Assembly (NCBI GenBank): GCA_019155205.2
Contig: JAHNZQ020000010.1
Coordinates: 1,839,006 to 1,882,397 of the forward strand
DNA: 43,392 bases
Source of the DNA: Gracilaria vermiculophylla
Taxonomy: Eukaryota > Rhodophyta > Florideophyceae > Gracilariales > Gracilariaceae
Direction: 5' to 3'
A model generated the notes under the pieces. The model did no database searches, was not told the DNA's origin, and saw only the letters and a program-made list of their open reading frames with translations. A program made the translations under genes and the position numbers. Below are positions 30,552 to 40,326 of this stretch, one piece after another (positions within the stretch are counted from its first letter, which is position 1; each line of letters starts with the position of its first letter).

Positions 30552-33500
30552 TCACCCTCGTTGCTCGCCGCCACCCATCCCACCCACCATCCCAGCCCCC
30601 CCGCCAGCCCCAGATCCTCCGCCCATGTGCGATACCTGCATCACTCCCCCGCCTAGTATCGCACCCGCACCCGCACCCGCGCCTGCACCTGGTTCAAGCA
30701 CCCCCATCCCGCCCATCCGGCCCATAGCCCCCATAGCCCCCATAGCTCCCATAGCCCCAACTCCCACGTTCGCGCCCATAGCACCCATCCCCCCGAGCCC
30801 CGCCATAGCTCCCATCGCCCCCATCCGCCCAACCCCCATCCCCGCCACCGGCCCTACCCCTCCCATCCCCCCAACAGCATACATGTGTCCCATAGCCCCC
30901 CCCGCCGCCTCATTGCCCATCAGTCCATGCGCCGCCGACATCTGCGCCTTCTGCTGATTCACGCTGTTTGCCCGCATAATCGCCACCTCCACTCGCTCGG
31001 CAAAAGCGCTCTGTCGCTGCTTCTCCAGCCGCTCCCGCTCCCGCCGCACGTGATCCTGTAACCTGTCAAACTCGCGCAGCTTCAGCTCCACCGCCCGTAA
31101 CTTGGTCTCGATCACCACTGCAAATTCCCGTTCCATCTCGCGCATCTCCGCGTCGGCTAGATTCTTCGCCTTGGCCGCTGCCGCCCCGAGGCCCACTGCC
31201 GCAGCCGCCTCGACGGCCACCGCGTCCAGCTTTGTTTTGGGTAGACTCGCCAAATTCGATTCAGCTCCCGCCATCTTATCGCGTCCTCCCGCCCCATCGT
31301 GCATACCGTCTTTTCCATTTGCGCCATGCATGAGCGCCCTGGCCTGAGCTGACCGCTCTTCCCCGTTTCCATTCGCCCGACCGCCACACTCCGACATGAT
31401 CTCTTTCAGAGCCGCCTGTGCCGCTGCTGCCGCCACTTCTGGTGACACCGATGCCGCCAAGAACGCCACTTGTGCTAGGATCGGATTGGCCGTGTCAGCA
31501 AACGGCAGCATGGGCCCTGCAAAATCGTGCTTGCCATCAAAGCCACCTTCTTGTATCACGTCCACCTTCTCATCCTCACTCGCCTTCACATCCCATTTCC
31601 CCAGTTGGTCTCCCAGAAAAGAGTCCTCTATGGGCATTCGAAGAAATTGTAGAACGCATTGCTCGTTGGTTTTGGTACCCACGTGATCGGCAACTTGATT
31701 CCAGTCGTCCCCGTACTTCTCCAGTCCTTCCAACAGCAACAGCACTTCAGCTTCGCTCCATACGCTACCGTCATGCGCCTCCGAGCCCAAAACAGTTGTC
31801 AGTTGCTCAAAATCACGCGCAGTCACAGTTTCGGGATACATGCCATTGGCAAAGCAATTCGGACACAGCTCCATGTCAGCACCTGACACACAGTGGTACC
31901 GCATCTTTGAGCAATCTGCATCGCACATGTCGCATTCGTACTTGGTTGCTGCAGCGGTAGCATACAACTCGCGTCGAGATAATATAGAAGAACCTCCCTG
32001 TTCCCTCGCCCGCTTCTCCTTCGCCATTTTCACTGCTTTCTGCACGCTCAAACCAGGTTGTTCGCGTTTTGGGAAGCGAGGCTCGTCAAAAAACAACAGC
32101 CGCGGCACTCCATTCACTTGTTCTTTCACATGTCCATCCAAAAAAATTGGCTTTGGGCGAGAGTACCTTGAACGCATTGACGAGTTAAGATGTGGCTTGC
32201 TTTCAGGCTCTGTACCATAGTTGATGAGGCCCCAGTGCTCCAGGAGCGCATGCACGCGCAGTACAGCACATACGTCTCCAGCAAGGTGCCGACGAACTGC
32301 GGTAGCGGTTAGATACTTTTCAGGGTTTTGTCGCCAAACGTCGATCATAAAGTCTCGATACTTCTTGTACACTAATGGAGTCTTGGATTCAGTGCGATTA
32401 TTGAAAAATTCTGGCAGGCTGCGCTTTTCGATGTCATGGATTGCATCTGTGCGGAACCACCGAGAGTGTGCTGGCATACGAATCGTCACAGTAGGCAGCG
32501 ATTCAACCAAATCTGCCGCAGAAGGAGGTATATTTGCTTCATCTGTGAGCATTTTCTCAGATATACCCATAGCGCGTCCATTTGCTGCCTTCTCGTCAAT
32601 ATCCATTCGGTTTTCTTCCTTGATCACAGCCGTACTTTCGTTCTTCTGTTCCCTTCCACTATCGCTGTCTTTCTTGCTTCTGTCCACCTCGCCCATACCC
32701 GAATCAGAAATACCTCCGCTCACTTGAGCGTTTGTCTCCCTGGCTTCGACGACGTCGGTGCCTGAGCCTTCATTAGATATGTTCCGAATTCGGGGCAAGT
32801 CACCTTCGGGAATGGGAATTGCATCTTCAACAGTAGTCACTCCCGCCATTTGCAGTTGCTGGTTACGTTCCTTTCTCTTCCTCTTCCTACTGAACGGCCT
32901 TCGTTGTTCAATGGCTTCATCATTTCGATCAGTGTCCACTTTTGAAGTTCGGCCGCCACCTTCACCTTTGTCCCCATCTCCTTTGCGCTCCTGCTTGTCT
33001 TTCCTCTCAGCCCTTCTTCGCGCCGCACCTTCCAGCCTGGCTGCGATCGGCATTTCATCTTTTGAGGACGTGCTCATCGCATCATCATCCTGATCATGCA
33101 CCTTCCGTGACCCTTTCGTTGCAGCTGCTCTCCCGGGATTTTTGATGACGACTTTCAATGCGCCACCCCTGGAATCGGCAATTGCCTCTCTCTTGCCCCC
33201 CTTAGATGGGTTGCGATTTCTGCCGTCCCTTGTCTGATTTTTTGAACGTTCGATAGGCGCCTTGAGAGTAAGACGCAATTTGACACTCTTTGCCTGGTCC
33301 TGTTTCGAACTTCGTCGTCCTTCGTCAGACACCCGCGCCTTCTTCCTTTGGTGCACAGCCGGTGCATCAACCGCACGCGCCGATGACTCATCTCTGGATC
33401 TCCGCTCTCTCAATTCACCTTGTTTCCTGGACCGCCTAGGTGCGTCGATGACTTCAAGCTCTTCAGATGAAAAATCCGGATCAGAATCATCTGAATTTCC

Positions 33501-34538
33501 CGATTGGTACCCTCGGTCAGAAACGGAGTCTTTGTCAGGTTTGGTTTTGAGAGCGAGCGACCCCCTCTTCCGCTTTTTGGATGCTTTTTCGGGCTTGAGA
33601 GCATTTACTTCATGTTTTGAGTCAGCTGGTATCGGCGGCGTGGCTTGCAAAGCGGATGCATTCTCTCCCTTGGGCGCGGGTATAACCTCAATTCTACTCT
33701 CCGCAGGTATTTCGTAGTCCGCTTCGTTCATCCATTCATTGAACAGGTCGGTATCCTCGAGCCATCTTCGCTGCACGTGCCACGGGCCGGAGTGATCCTC
33801 AGCCTGCTCTGGTTCACCGTCGACATCGCCACGTGGAATCCATGAATCATACGAATCTGGATGATACCACCAATGAACAAGGGCCACATCCTGCTTGAGC
33901 TCTAACGGGCGACAATAATCGGTTCCTTGCGTTTCGGCGACGGTTGTGCCCGGTGGGTCTGGATAAACAATGTGGGTGGCGGCAGAGGCGGTGGACACGA
34001 CCGTTCCTCGCTTCTGAACAATTGCGCGCAGTTCTGGCTGGGAGCTAGACGGAATGGCGCGGACGAAGAACACTTTGACAAGTGGGAGCATGCGGGCTTC
34101 CTTGAGACTTTTCTCGATGCGCATGAGCAGTTCAAAATTGGAGGTGTTCTTGTCGGGGTTTGAAAACTCAAAGCGGCGCAAGCCGTGCAAGTACTTGAAG
34201 TTGAGACATGCGCGCAAGATGACGTCTAAGGGGCCTTCCGGGCTGTAATCGACGAAGAATTTGTGCGGAAACTTGGTGATGGTGCGCGTGGATGAATCGG
34301 CGTCCTTGCCAAGGACTGTCTCAATGAAGTGGCGCAGCTGGGCTGTGAGAAGGGCAAGAGAGCGTGCGGTGATATCTGAGGGCTCAAAGCCCAATTGCTG
34401 CTCAGAGCGACTGTGCATGGCGGAGCATATGGGCTGAAATCTCTTGTGCATTTGCGGGTCGTCATACTCCTTGATGTTGAGGTAGCTGGACTTGATGCGC
34501 GCGGTATGCGAGCCTGACTTGGAGTTTGTGGCGGCCAT
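30552..34538 (-). CDS. SWI3/SMARCC-type chromatin remodelling subunit
   Basis: Core scaffold subunit of SWI/SNF remodelling complexes (yeast Swi3, animal SMARCC/Moira), acting in the nucleus. The 1328-residue single-exon protein has, in order: an N-terminal SMARCC module (about 45-275, with TKFPHKFFVDYS, a BRCT-like part and VALVHWWYHPDSYDSW); a long charged linker with many basic patches; a SWIRM domain (about 680-775, LPEFFNNRTESKTPLVYKKY, then LLEHWGLINYG); a ZZ zinc finger (about 864-897, YECDMCDADC then CPNCF); and a SANT domain (about 920-970, WSEAEVLLLLEGLEKYGDDW). A helical/coiled-coil segment (about 1130-1190) and a Met/Gly/Ala-rich tail (about 1203-1328) close the protein. The ZZ finger links it to the plant SWI3D and animal SMARCC layouts. 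The ATG at 34538 is clear. The gene is divergent from ITPase and converges with the zinc-ribbon gene. Confidence 0.94.
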   Translation of the reverse strand: MAATNSKSGSHTARIKSSYLNIKEYDDPQMHKRFQPICSAMHSRSEQQLGFEPSDITARSLALLTAQLRHFIETVLGKDADSSTRTITKFPHKFFVDYSPEGPLDVILRACLNFKYLHGLRRFEFSNPDKNTSNFELLMRIEKSLKEARMLPLVKVFFVRAIPSSSQPELRAIVQKRGTVVSTASAATHIVYPDPPGTTVAETQGTDYCRPLELKQDVALVHWWYHPDSYDSWIPRGDVDGEPEQAEDHSGPWHVQRRWLEDTDLFNEWMNEADYEIPAESRIEVIPAPKGENASALQATPPIPADSKHEVNALKPEKASKKRKRGSLALKTKPDKDSVSDRGYQSGNSDDSDPDFSSEELEVIDAPRRSRKQGELRERRSRDESSARAVDAPAVHQRKKARVSDEGRRSSKQDQAKSVKLRLTLKAPIERSKNQTRDGRNRNPSKGGKREAIADSRGGALKVVIKNPGRAAATKGSRKVHDQDDDAMSTSSKDEMPIAARLEGAARRRAERKDKQERKGDGDKGEGGGRTSKVDTDRNDEAIEQRRPFSRKRKRKERNQQLQMAGVTTVEDAIPIPEGDLPRIRNISNEGSGTDVVEARETNAQVSGGISDSGMGEVDRSKKDSDSGREQKNESTAVIKEENRMDIDEKAANGRAMGISEKMLTDEANIPPSAADLVESLPTVTIRMPAHSRWFRTDAIHDIEKRSLPEFFNNRTESKTPLVYKKYRDFMIDVWRQNPEKYLTATAVRRHLAGDVCAVLRVHALLEHWGLINYGTEPESKPHLNSSMRSRYSRPKPIFLDGHVKEQVNGVPRLLFFDEPRFPKREQPGLSVQKAVKMAKEKRAREQGGSSILSRRELYATAAATKYECDMCDADCSKMRYHCVSGADMELCPNCFANGMYPETVTARDFEQLTTVLGSEAHDGSVWSEAEVLLLLEGLEKYGDDWNQVADHVGTKTNEQCVLQFLRMPIEDSFLGDQLGKWDVKASEDEKVDVIQEGGFDGKHDFAGPMLPFADTANPILAQVAFLAASVSPEVAAAAAQAALKEIMSECGGRANGNGEERSAQARALMHGANGKDGMHDGAGGRDKMAGAESNLASLPKTKLDAVAVEAAAAVGLGAAAAKAKNLADAEMREMEREFAVVIETKLRAVELKLREFDRLQDHVRRERERLEKQRQSAFAERVEVAIMRANSVNQQKAQMSAAHGLMGNEAAGGAMGHMYAVGGMGGVGPVAGMGVGRMGAMGAMAGLGGMGAMGANVGVGAMGAMGAMGAMGRMGGMGVLEPGAGAGAGAGAILGGGVMQVSHMGGGSGAGGGAGMVGGMGGGEQRG
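30721..30756 (-). repeat. 9-bp tandem repeat in SWI3 tail
   Basis: Four consecutive units of CCCATAGCy on the plus strand encode Gly-Ala-Met repeats in the SWI3-like C terminus. Related imperfect units continue on both sides. Confidence 0.85.
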
Positions 34539-35345
34539 TGCGGGTGGATGAAGTCATGCAGAGCGGCGACTCGAGGCAATTGAAGTGAGGCGAGAGCAGG
34601 GCGCGAGGCGAAGAAATTGGGCGAGCGGCGCGGAGGGCAGCTGGGGTGCGGAAGCAGGCAAAGAGACGCGTCACTTGCAGCACACGGGGGAGATGGGAGC
34701 GAGGAGAGCAGTTGCGGCGGCACGCAAGACTGGCGGCGTTACGCCTCCCGATCCGCGTGCTGTGCTTGCTGAGCGCCGTCTGCGCGCGTGGAGCCGGCGC
34801 TGTCCTGACAACAGTGACACAATCGGCGCAACGAAGTCGTACGACGAGCAGTCCGCTCTGAGGCAGCACCGTGCAGCGTGGCCAGGGGCAGCGCCACCCG
34901 TCGCTCGCCAGCACGCGCGCGCTTTTGCGCTTTTGGTGCGCGCGCTGCCAGCGCGTCTGGCTCGGCTACCATTTCAAATCGCGCACCGCGCGCTACTGCA
35001 GTGCCTTTACTGTTCGCGACGGCCCCCCGCCCAACCAGCCGCCTGCGCTGCCCGCCGGTTGCCCGCTGGTTGCCCTCCCGTGTCCGCGCGGTCTGCAGCC
35101 GGCCCCCCCCGGCCGCCGCCGCCAGTATCCGCAACGCGACGTCCCCGCTCACTTTCGCGCCCTTCCATCGACCCATTTGTCCCCCATCAATGCCAATTAC
35201 CGCCCCGCCCGCCGCCGACGCGTCAGTCGCGCGTTTCAACTACACAGCGTGCTGCCCAAGTACGTCCGCACCTTGAGCCGCTGCTCAGCAGTCATTGCGC
35301 GCACCCGCCCTTCCGTGCCGAACCGATGAGCTGCCGCAGGCGTTC
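34539..35345. other. Divergent promoter region, SWI3 / ITPase
   Basis: GC-rich interval between two genes pointing apart. No gene is supported; long open frames in several phases reflect composition. Confidence 0.5.
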
Positions 35346-36169
35346 ATGACACTACTGTCTGCCTCGTCCCACTTCCTCGCCGCCTTCTGCTCTACCTTGC
35401 CCGCATCGTCCGTCCTTCGGCGTAGTAACTCCGCATTCGCGCGCAACCGCTGCCGCTCCAAAAGCGTCTGTGCCCGGTCGTCGCCTGACATGAAGCTGTC
35501 GACCATCACGTTCGTCACCGGCAACCAAAACAAACTGAAGGAGCTTTCGCAGATCCTCGCCTCAGACCCCGACGCAAAGTCCGCGATCTCAGTCGTGGCA
35601 AAGAAAATTGACCTGCCAGAACTCCAGGGCGAGGTCGACGACATAGTTCGCCACAAATGCGCCCTTGCCGTCAAGCAGGTCGCCGGGCCCACGGTACGTT
35701 TGGCACAGTCGTGACACGTTCCGCTTCAGTGCAATACTAACGAGAGCGCGAGAATCGATAATGTGCGCAGCTGGTGGAGGATACTTGTCTCTGCTTTAAT
35801 GCGCTCAATGGCCTGCCTGGCCCGTACATCAAGTGGTTCCTGGACAAGATAGGCCATGAAGGCTTGAACAAGATGCTCGCCGGGTTTGAAGACAAGTCCG
35901 CGTACGCGCTCTGTACGTTTGCTTATTCAAGCGGAACCGATGGTGAAGAGCCCACCGTCTTTTCAGCACGCACTTCGGGAAAAATTGTGCCGCCAAGGTC
36001 CAAGGGTGACGGACCAGCCTTTGGATGGGATCCTATTTTTGAACCTGACGGCTTTGATCAGACATATGCGGAGATGGACAAGTCACTCAAGAACTCGATC
36101 TCACACCGGTACAAGGCACTTGAGCTAGTTAAAAGTCATCTTGCCTCGCTACTGAGCGAGCAAAGTTAG
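35346..36169 (+). CDS. ITPA: Inosine triphosphate pyrophosphatase (HAM1/ITPA), one intron
   Basis: Hydrolyses ITP, dITP and XTP to monophosphates, cleaning the nucleotide pool. Exon 1 ends at 35693 and exon 2 runs 35771-36169. From the ATG at 35490 ([19 protein letters not shown]) the protein has 200 residues, the usual family length. Motifs are [12 protein letters not shown] (substrate-binding SxNxxK type), [51 protein letters not shown], and [16 protein letters not shown]. The catalytic Asp is in VEDT, just after the splice junction. An upstream in-frame ATG at 35346 adds 48 residues rich in Ser, Ala and Arg without acids until the end, typical of a mitochondrial or plastid leader. Two starts could therefore give organellar and cytosolic forms. 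The gene converges with SRP receptor beta, 152 bp away. Confidence 0.93.
35694..35770 (+). other. Spliceosomal intron in ITPA (77 bp)
   Basis: Starts GTACGTT and ends GCGCAG, phase 0, with a possible branch site in TACTAAC at about 35736-35742. Removing it joins ...AGPT to LVEDTCLCF, as the family requires. Without splicing the frame ends at a stop after six more codons. Confidence 0.93.
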
Positions 36170-36321
36170 AACGCTGCCAATTCGTCAACAAGAGAGCCGC
36201 AACTAATTAAATTCTGGGCGTCTTTGAGAGCCATCCTACTTGGCCGTTCGCCTCCAAGGAGACAGTGATGCCGTCATTGAAGCTGGTAACGCACGTCGCT
36301 TACGCAGTCGATTAGTGGATC

Positions 36322-37152
36322 TCATGAGAAATAAGCCTTTGCAAATCTCACGATTCCCCGCACGTCCAGCTCTTGCGCCGAGCCAGACGCGAAGGTAACC
36401 GGAGACTCGATGTGTTCGAACGCAAACGCCTCGTTTTCATAGCCCAGGAATGCACGCTCTTCTTCTGGTGCCTCGGCGCCGTCTGTGCCGATCGATTGGA
36501 GTCTGGACGCACTGGCTGTTCGCATGCGATCCAATTCTGCCTCTAATCGTACCTTGACGGTTGCTTCTTTCGCGCACTTTTGTGCGTCCGTCTTGTTGAT
36601 GAAAATGAGAAGCGGTGTGGCGTGCTTTGCGACAATCGGGTTGGTGAGGATGTCATGCAGCAGTGAGGCGTCTCGTCGAGCCTGTGCGGTAAACAGCTCG
36701 CCGTCCACTACGAATACTAGGCATTTCGCTCTCGATAAGCACTCCGGAAGCTGGTACTGGAGCCGTGGGTGGCCGGGGAAATCGATCATCGGAACACGTA
36801 TGGTTGTATCGGGGAGATAGAAGTCCGCCTCGTTAGGCTGCATGGAGGGAACTGTGCCATACTTCGGAAACGCACCATCTCTAAGCACCATGAACAAGGA
36901 CGTTTTCCCCACAGAGGGTGCATCGAATTCGCCGGAAATACCGACCAGAACCAGGCACGTCCTGGTTTCTTTTCTGCGCGAGAAGAAATATGCTAGAGAA
37001 ATGATAAGAAGCACAAACGTGACGACTAATGCGTCAATAATGGTCGGAAGTGGGGGAACGTCAATGCCCCTGATTTTCAACTCCCACTCAATCGAGCTCG
37101 CCGCGCCGAAAAGAAAGGGGCGGAGCGGCCCTGCATACTGCTCTAAAACCAT
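36322..37152 (-). CDS. SRPRB: SRP receptor beta-type GTPase
   Basis: Beta subunit of the signal-recognition-particle receptor, an ER membrane GTPase that anchors the alpha subunit. The 276-residue protein has one membrane span near the N terminus (about 37-57, IIDALVVTFVLLIISLAYFF), then a basic stretch and a small GTPase domain. Nucleotide motifs are the P-loop region 71-84, G3 in MIDFPGHPRLQ (122-132), G4 NKTD, and G5-like FASGSAQEL. The C terminus ends VRGIVRFAKAYFS, as in the family. The P-loop is unusual: GISG and VGKT, which together would make a normal GxxxxGKT, are separated by six residues (EFDAPS). An in-frame TTG lies upstream; the first ATG is at 37152. The promoter side is only about 330 bp from the piggyBac insertion. 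Confidence 0.9.
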   Translation of the reverse strand: MVLEQYAGPLRPFLFGAASSIEWELKIRGIDVPPLPTIIDALVVTFVLLIISLAYFFSRRKETRTCLVLVGISGEFDAPSVGKTSLFMVLRDGAFPKYGTVPSMQPNEADFYLPDTTIRVPMIDFPGHPRLQYQLPECLSRAKCLVFVVDGELFTAQARRDASLLHDILTNPIVAKHATPLLIFINKTDAQKCAKEATVKVRLEAELDRMRTASASRLQSIGTDGAEAPEEERAFLGYENEAFAFEHIESPVTFASGSAQELDVRGIVRFAKAYFS

Positions 37153-37486
37153 CACGTTGTGCCGCAGTGTAACCAAAGTCGGCGGGTTAGGGACTCAACA
37201 AGAGAATGTGATACGATTGAAACGCTCACGCCCTGGATCGTCTGGGTCGTATTCATTGATTCTCAATGACCCATCTGCCATGTTTGACCGCCGCTCACGG
37301 CACAAACATATGCAGATCAGAAATGGCAATCAACTTCACCCATTTCTAATATTTTTAGAATTTTTGAGTAAGTGTCGAAGCCGTCAAAAGCTGGCCCGAA
37401 ATGGCCAGGTGGTCCGTCGCACAACAGGCCACGGGCACCTGCGAGAAACGCACGATGTTGGGGAGAATGCCCGTGAAACAGATACT
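37153..37486. other. SRP receptor beta upstream region
   Basis: No gene. This is the presumed SRPRB promoter (minus strand), ending at the transposon's TTAA. A long plus-strand open frame crossing it is an antisense shadow that runs into the transposon end. Confidence 0.5.
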
Positions 37487-37490
37487 TTAA

Positions 37491-37535
37491 CCCTTTTGAA
37501 TCTAAAACTTTATCGCTACCATAGTAGCGTTAAGG
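37491..37535 (+). repeat. Left terminal inverted repeat
   Basis: Starts CCCTTTTGAATCTAAAAC and includes a near-palindrome TTATCGCTAC / GTAGCGTTAA (37510-37533). It matches the reverse complement of 41066-41110, with small differences. Confidence 0.88.
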
Positions 37536-37597
37536 AAAGGCCTTTACTGGCCAACGAGAAAAACAATTGGTTGTCTGTTCGCCATGTGTCTACTTTG

Positions 37598-37623
37598 CTT
37601 AAAGCTATTATAGTAGCGTTAAG
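37598..37623. repeat. Subterminal palindromic copy inside transposon
   Basis: Contains CTATTATAGTAGCGTTAAG, a second copy of the terminal palindrome type about 90 bp in from the left end. It is a possible transposase-binding site. Confidence 0.6.
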
Positions 37624-37892
37624 CACAGAGTTGAACTCATTGGCTTTTACTTGACTTTCACATGGCTGCGGCCAATAACAAGAGTGGTTGTGGACCCTTC
37701 TGACAATCGTAGAAAGCGTCAATTCAAGTGCACACTCGTGCTTCGGTACTTTGCATACAAGCACAGAGCTGGCTGCGTTCGCAAAAAAGACTTCGAAACC
37801 GGAAGTGAACCGCCAAACCCCATGGCCGTTGTTTTTCATCTGTCACTTTCCACTGCACATATGTTCCAATGAATAATATTACACCGGCGTAG

Positions 37893-39896
37893 ACTGTATC
37901 TGACACGATTGTACAGTCCAAAAGCCCTTCAGATGAGATCGAGTGCAACTTTGATGAGGCAGGACAAGTCAATTGGAGCGTGACAGACGATGAAAAATTT
38001 GTCATTACAGCTCTTGGATCTACTGACGGAACAAATCTCTATGAGAACACATCATACTCCGCATATTGGCTTACACAAAGTGGATTGTATTTACCAAAGT
38101 CGCAACTTATTCATTGTGTATATGCTCACAAGAAAGAATTAGGACTGTTTGATTTATTTCTGAATGGCTCTTTTCTCAAATATGTTCGAGAATGGACAAG
38201 TAACGAACTTTTAAGAAGAGAACAGAGAAAAAGACCTCTCAGAATGGATAAATCACTTGCTTATCTAGGTCTAGAACTAGCAATTTCATTGCACGGACTT
38301 AATCACATTTGTGATTATTGGTGCTCATCGGATTTGTTTGGCATTCCCGTTTTCAAGAAGATGATGGGGAGAGATACGTTCTTGAATATCAGAGCTGCGC
38401 TGCGCCTTTATCCGATTTATGACCCAGATATTGCTGTTTCGGACCGATTGTGGCACAGTCGCCAGCTTTTGGAACACTTTGTTAGAAACGCAGCTACAAT
38501 GGCCATCCCGGTTGGCGTGAGTTCCCTTGATGAGAACACAGTACGATGTAAGGGTAGAACATCTGCGAGGTCCTACAAGTCAAAGCCTGTTAAATTCGGT
38601 ATCCGTTTCTATGCGGTTGTTGGATGGTCACACGCCTACTTGCATAGCATGCAGGATAACGGATCAGGGAATAGGACAGGTTAGTCTCCTGTTCAGCGAT
38701 ACACATATGTGTTTCGAAATCTTCGTGGGGCTGTAGAGTGAAAAGTAGACGGATCGCTTGTAGCAAAATCAAGTTCATCGGCTTTATGGTGCGCTCAAAT
38801 GTCGCACCAAACACAGTTGCATCCCACACCTGATGCTGGTCGTCTCATGGTTATGGATAACTTCTACACGCGCCATGTTCTGGCACGGCAGTTGTCGCGG
38901 CTCAGCGACAGAGAGTGCAAAGTTCTGGGCAATGTGAGGTTTAATAACATTGATGGTTTGAACAGGCCGGCACTCAGAGAGGCAATTAAGAGTCTGAGAC
39001 ATGCACATCTTGGGGATTGGCGTCTCGTTCAAGTATATCACAAGGACGTGAACGCAAACAATTTGGCTGCAGTAGCAGAGTACACTGGCTTTGTGGCTTT
39101 CAAAGACCGGTCGGTCGTGTCGTTCTTCACAAATGACTTGGCAGACACCCCGAGACTACGCATTCATACTCCTGATCAGCACGCTGTTACATATATTCAC
39201 GGGCTCGTGCCATTGAAACGTTGGATTGGAAACGAATCAGTGCGGCGCACGACACTGAAAGTGCCCGCTGTCATAGTAGCGTATAACCTCTTCATGAACG
39301 CCGTTGATCGCTTTGATCAATTTCGTTCCACTTCACCCACTATTCGAAAAGAAAAGCGTGTTTCCATGATTCTTCTAACGCTTATTCTTGATGCAAGCAT
39401 CATTAATGCGCATGCGTTGCTCAATGCTATCACAAAGCCTGGAGAGAGGCTTATCGATTTGAGTGTCATAAAGCAACGCGTTATCAAACAACTAACATCC
39501 GATCATATCGAGTATCAACAGAAACGAGCTTCTCTGCGCTCTGTGCCACGTTCTGGATCTGGTGGGATTGTAGTTCAGAGAAATACAGTAAACCCAGAGC
39601 CTCAAATTCTGTTAGAGACGGAAGGGAAACGTAGCGTCAGGTGCATGCTATGCAAATACCTCTCAAAGAGAGAAAAAGGAGCGTACACTACCTATTCTTA
39701 CACGGAGTGTAAACGGGGTTTCCACGTCAACTGCTTCGCCTTCTACCATCAGAAGGATGTATTTTGCATCACGCGCCCAGGTATATACGACGCAATCACA
39801 ACTGCAAGCGAGGTACTCTCATCCAGGAATCATCGCAATAGGCAGAACAAAGTAACCGCAAGCCTAAAGACCGTCAAAGCGTTGTACAAAGAGTAA
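37893..39896 (+). pseudogene. piggyBac transposase reading frame with in-frame stops
   Basis: DDE_Tnp_1_7-type transposase. One reading frame runs from 37893 to the TAA at 39894 without a frameshift. It carries the catalytic acids: Asp at 38529 (SLDENTVRCKGR), Asp at 38856 (VMDNFYTR), and the VDRFDQ pair (Asp at 39306 and 39315). The C-terminal end is Cys/His-rich (CMLCKYL, then ECKRGFHVNCF), as in this family. Two stops interrupt it between the first two acids: TAG 38682-38684 and TGA 38739-38741. A third TAG (37890-37892) separates the frame from the nearest in-frame ATG (37869). The residues around and between the two inner stops (QRYTYVFRNLR) look like family sequence, favouring a recently decayed gene. 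However, a GT-AG interval of 84 bp (38680-38763) would remove both stops in frame, so splicing cannot be excluded. Confidence 0.85.
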
Positions 39897-39897
39897 A

Positions 39898-40326
39898 TTA
39901 GTGTCCCAGGTATCCCATATATGCTCCATTCTCATCCGGCCAAATAGATCGGATACCCTCCAAAGCGCACCGAAGCACCTGCGCTTTTCTTCCCTTTCCA
40001 AGGATTCCATATCCCTCGTAAATGAACGCCTCGTACGCTGCCTTGCGGGCTTCGTTGTTTATGGAACTGGTCAAGCCCAATCCCGGATATCGTTCGGATA
40101 CATTTTCTATTACAGCAGTTTCAGATTGCATCCAATAACATGGCGTTCCGCCACATTTTGAACACGCAACATCTTCGTTGTGTCCAGTTATCACAAGAAC
40201 AAACGTCGTTACTGCAACGGTTGGAGCCATTAGTTCTGCGTCCTGTGCTTCGTGCTCAAAGATCTCACCCTCTTGCGTTCCACAGTTGTCTGTTGCCCCG
40301 TTCTGTTGCGTGTTTCGATTTGCCAT
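39898..40326 (-). CDS. Second gene of piggyBac element, unknown function
   Basis: A 142-residue reading frame from a true ATG (40326). Its stop lies one base beyond the transposase stop, tail to tail. The C-terminal half looks like a real domain: CSKCGGTPCYWMQ (three Cys, possibly zinc-binding), then a helical NNEARKAAYEAFIYEGYG and a final RCALEGIRSIWPDENGAYMGYLGH. I believe similar small proteins accompany some piggyBac elements of algae and oomycetes, but that is from general memory and needs a search. Unlike the transposase it has no stop inside. Its role in transposition is unknown. Confidence 0.6.
   Translation of the reverse strand: MANRNTQQNGATDNCGTQEGEIFEHEAQDAELMAPTVAVTTFVLVITGHNEDVACSKCGGTPCYWMQSETAVIENVSERYPGLGLTSSINNEARKAAYEAFIYEGYGILGKGRKAQVLRCALEGIRSIWPDENGAYMGYLGH

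Noticed and set aside
36842..37654. 270-codon plus-strand open frame
   Set aside because: Antisense to the SRP receptor beta gene and runs across the transposon boundary, so it cannot be an ancient gene.
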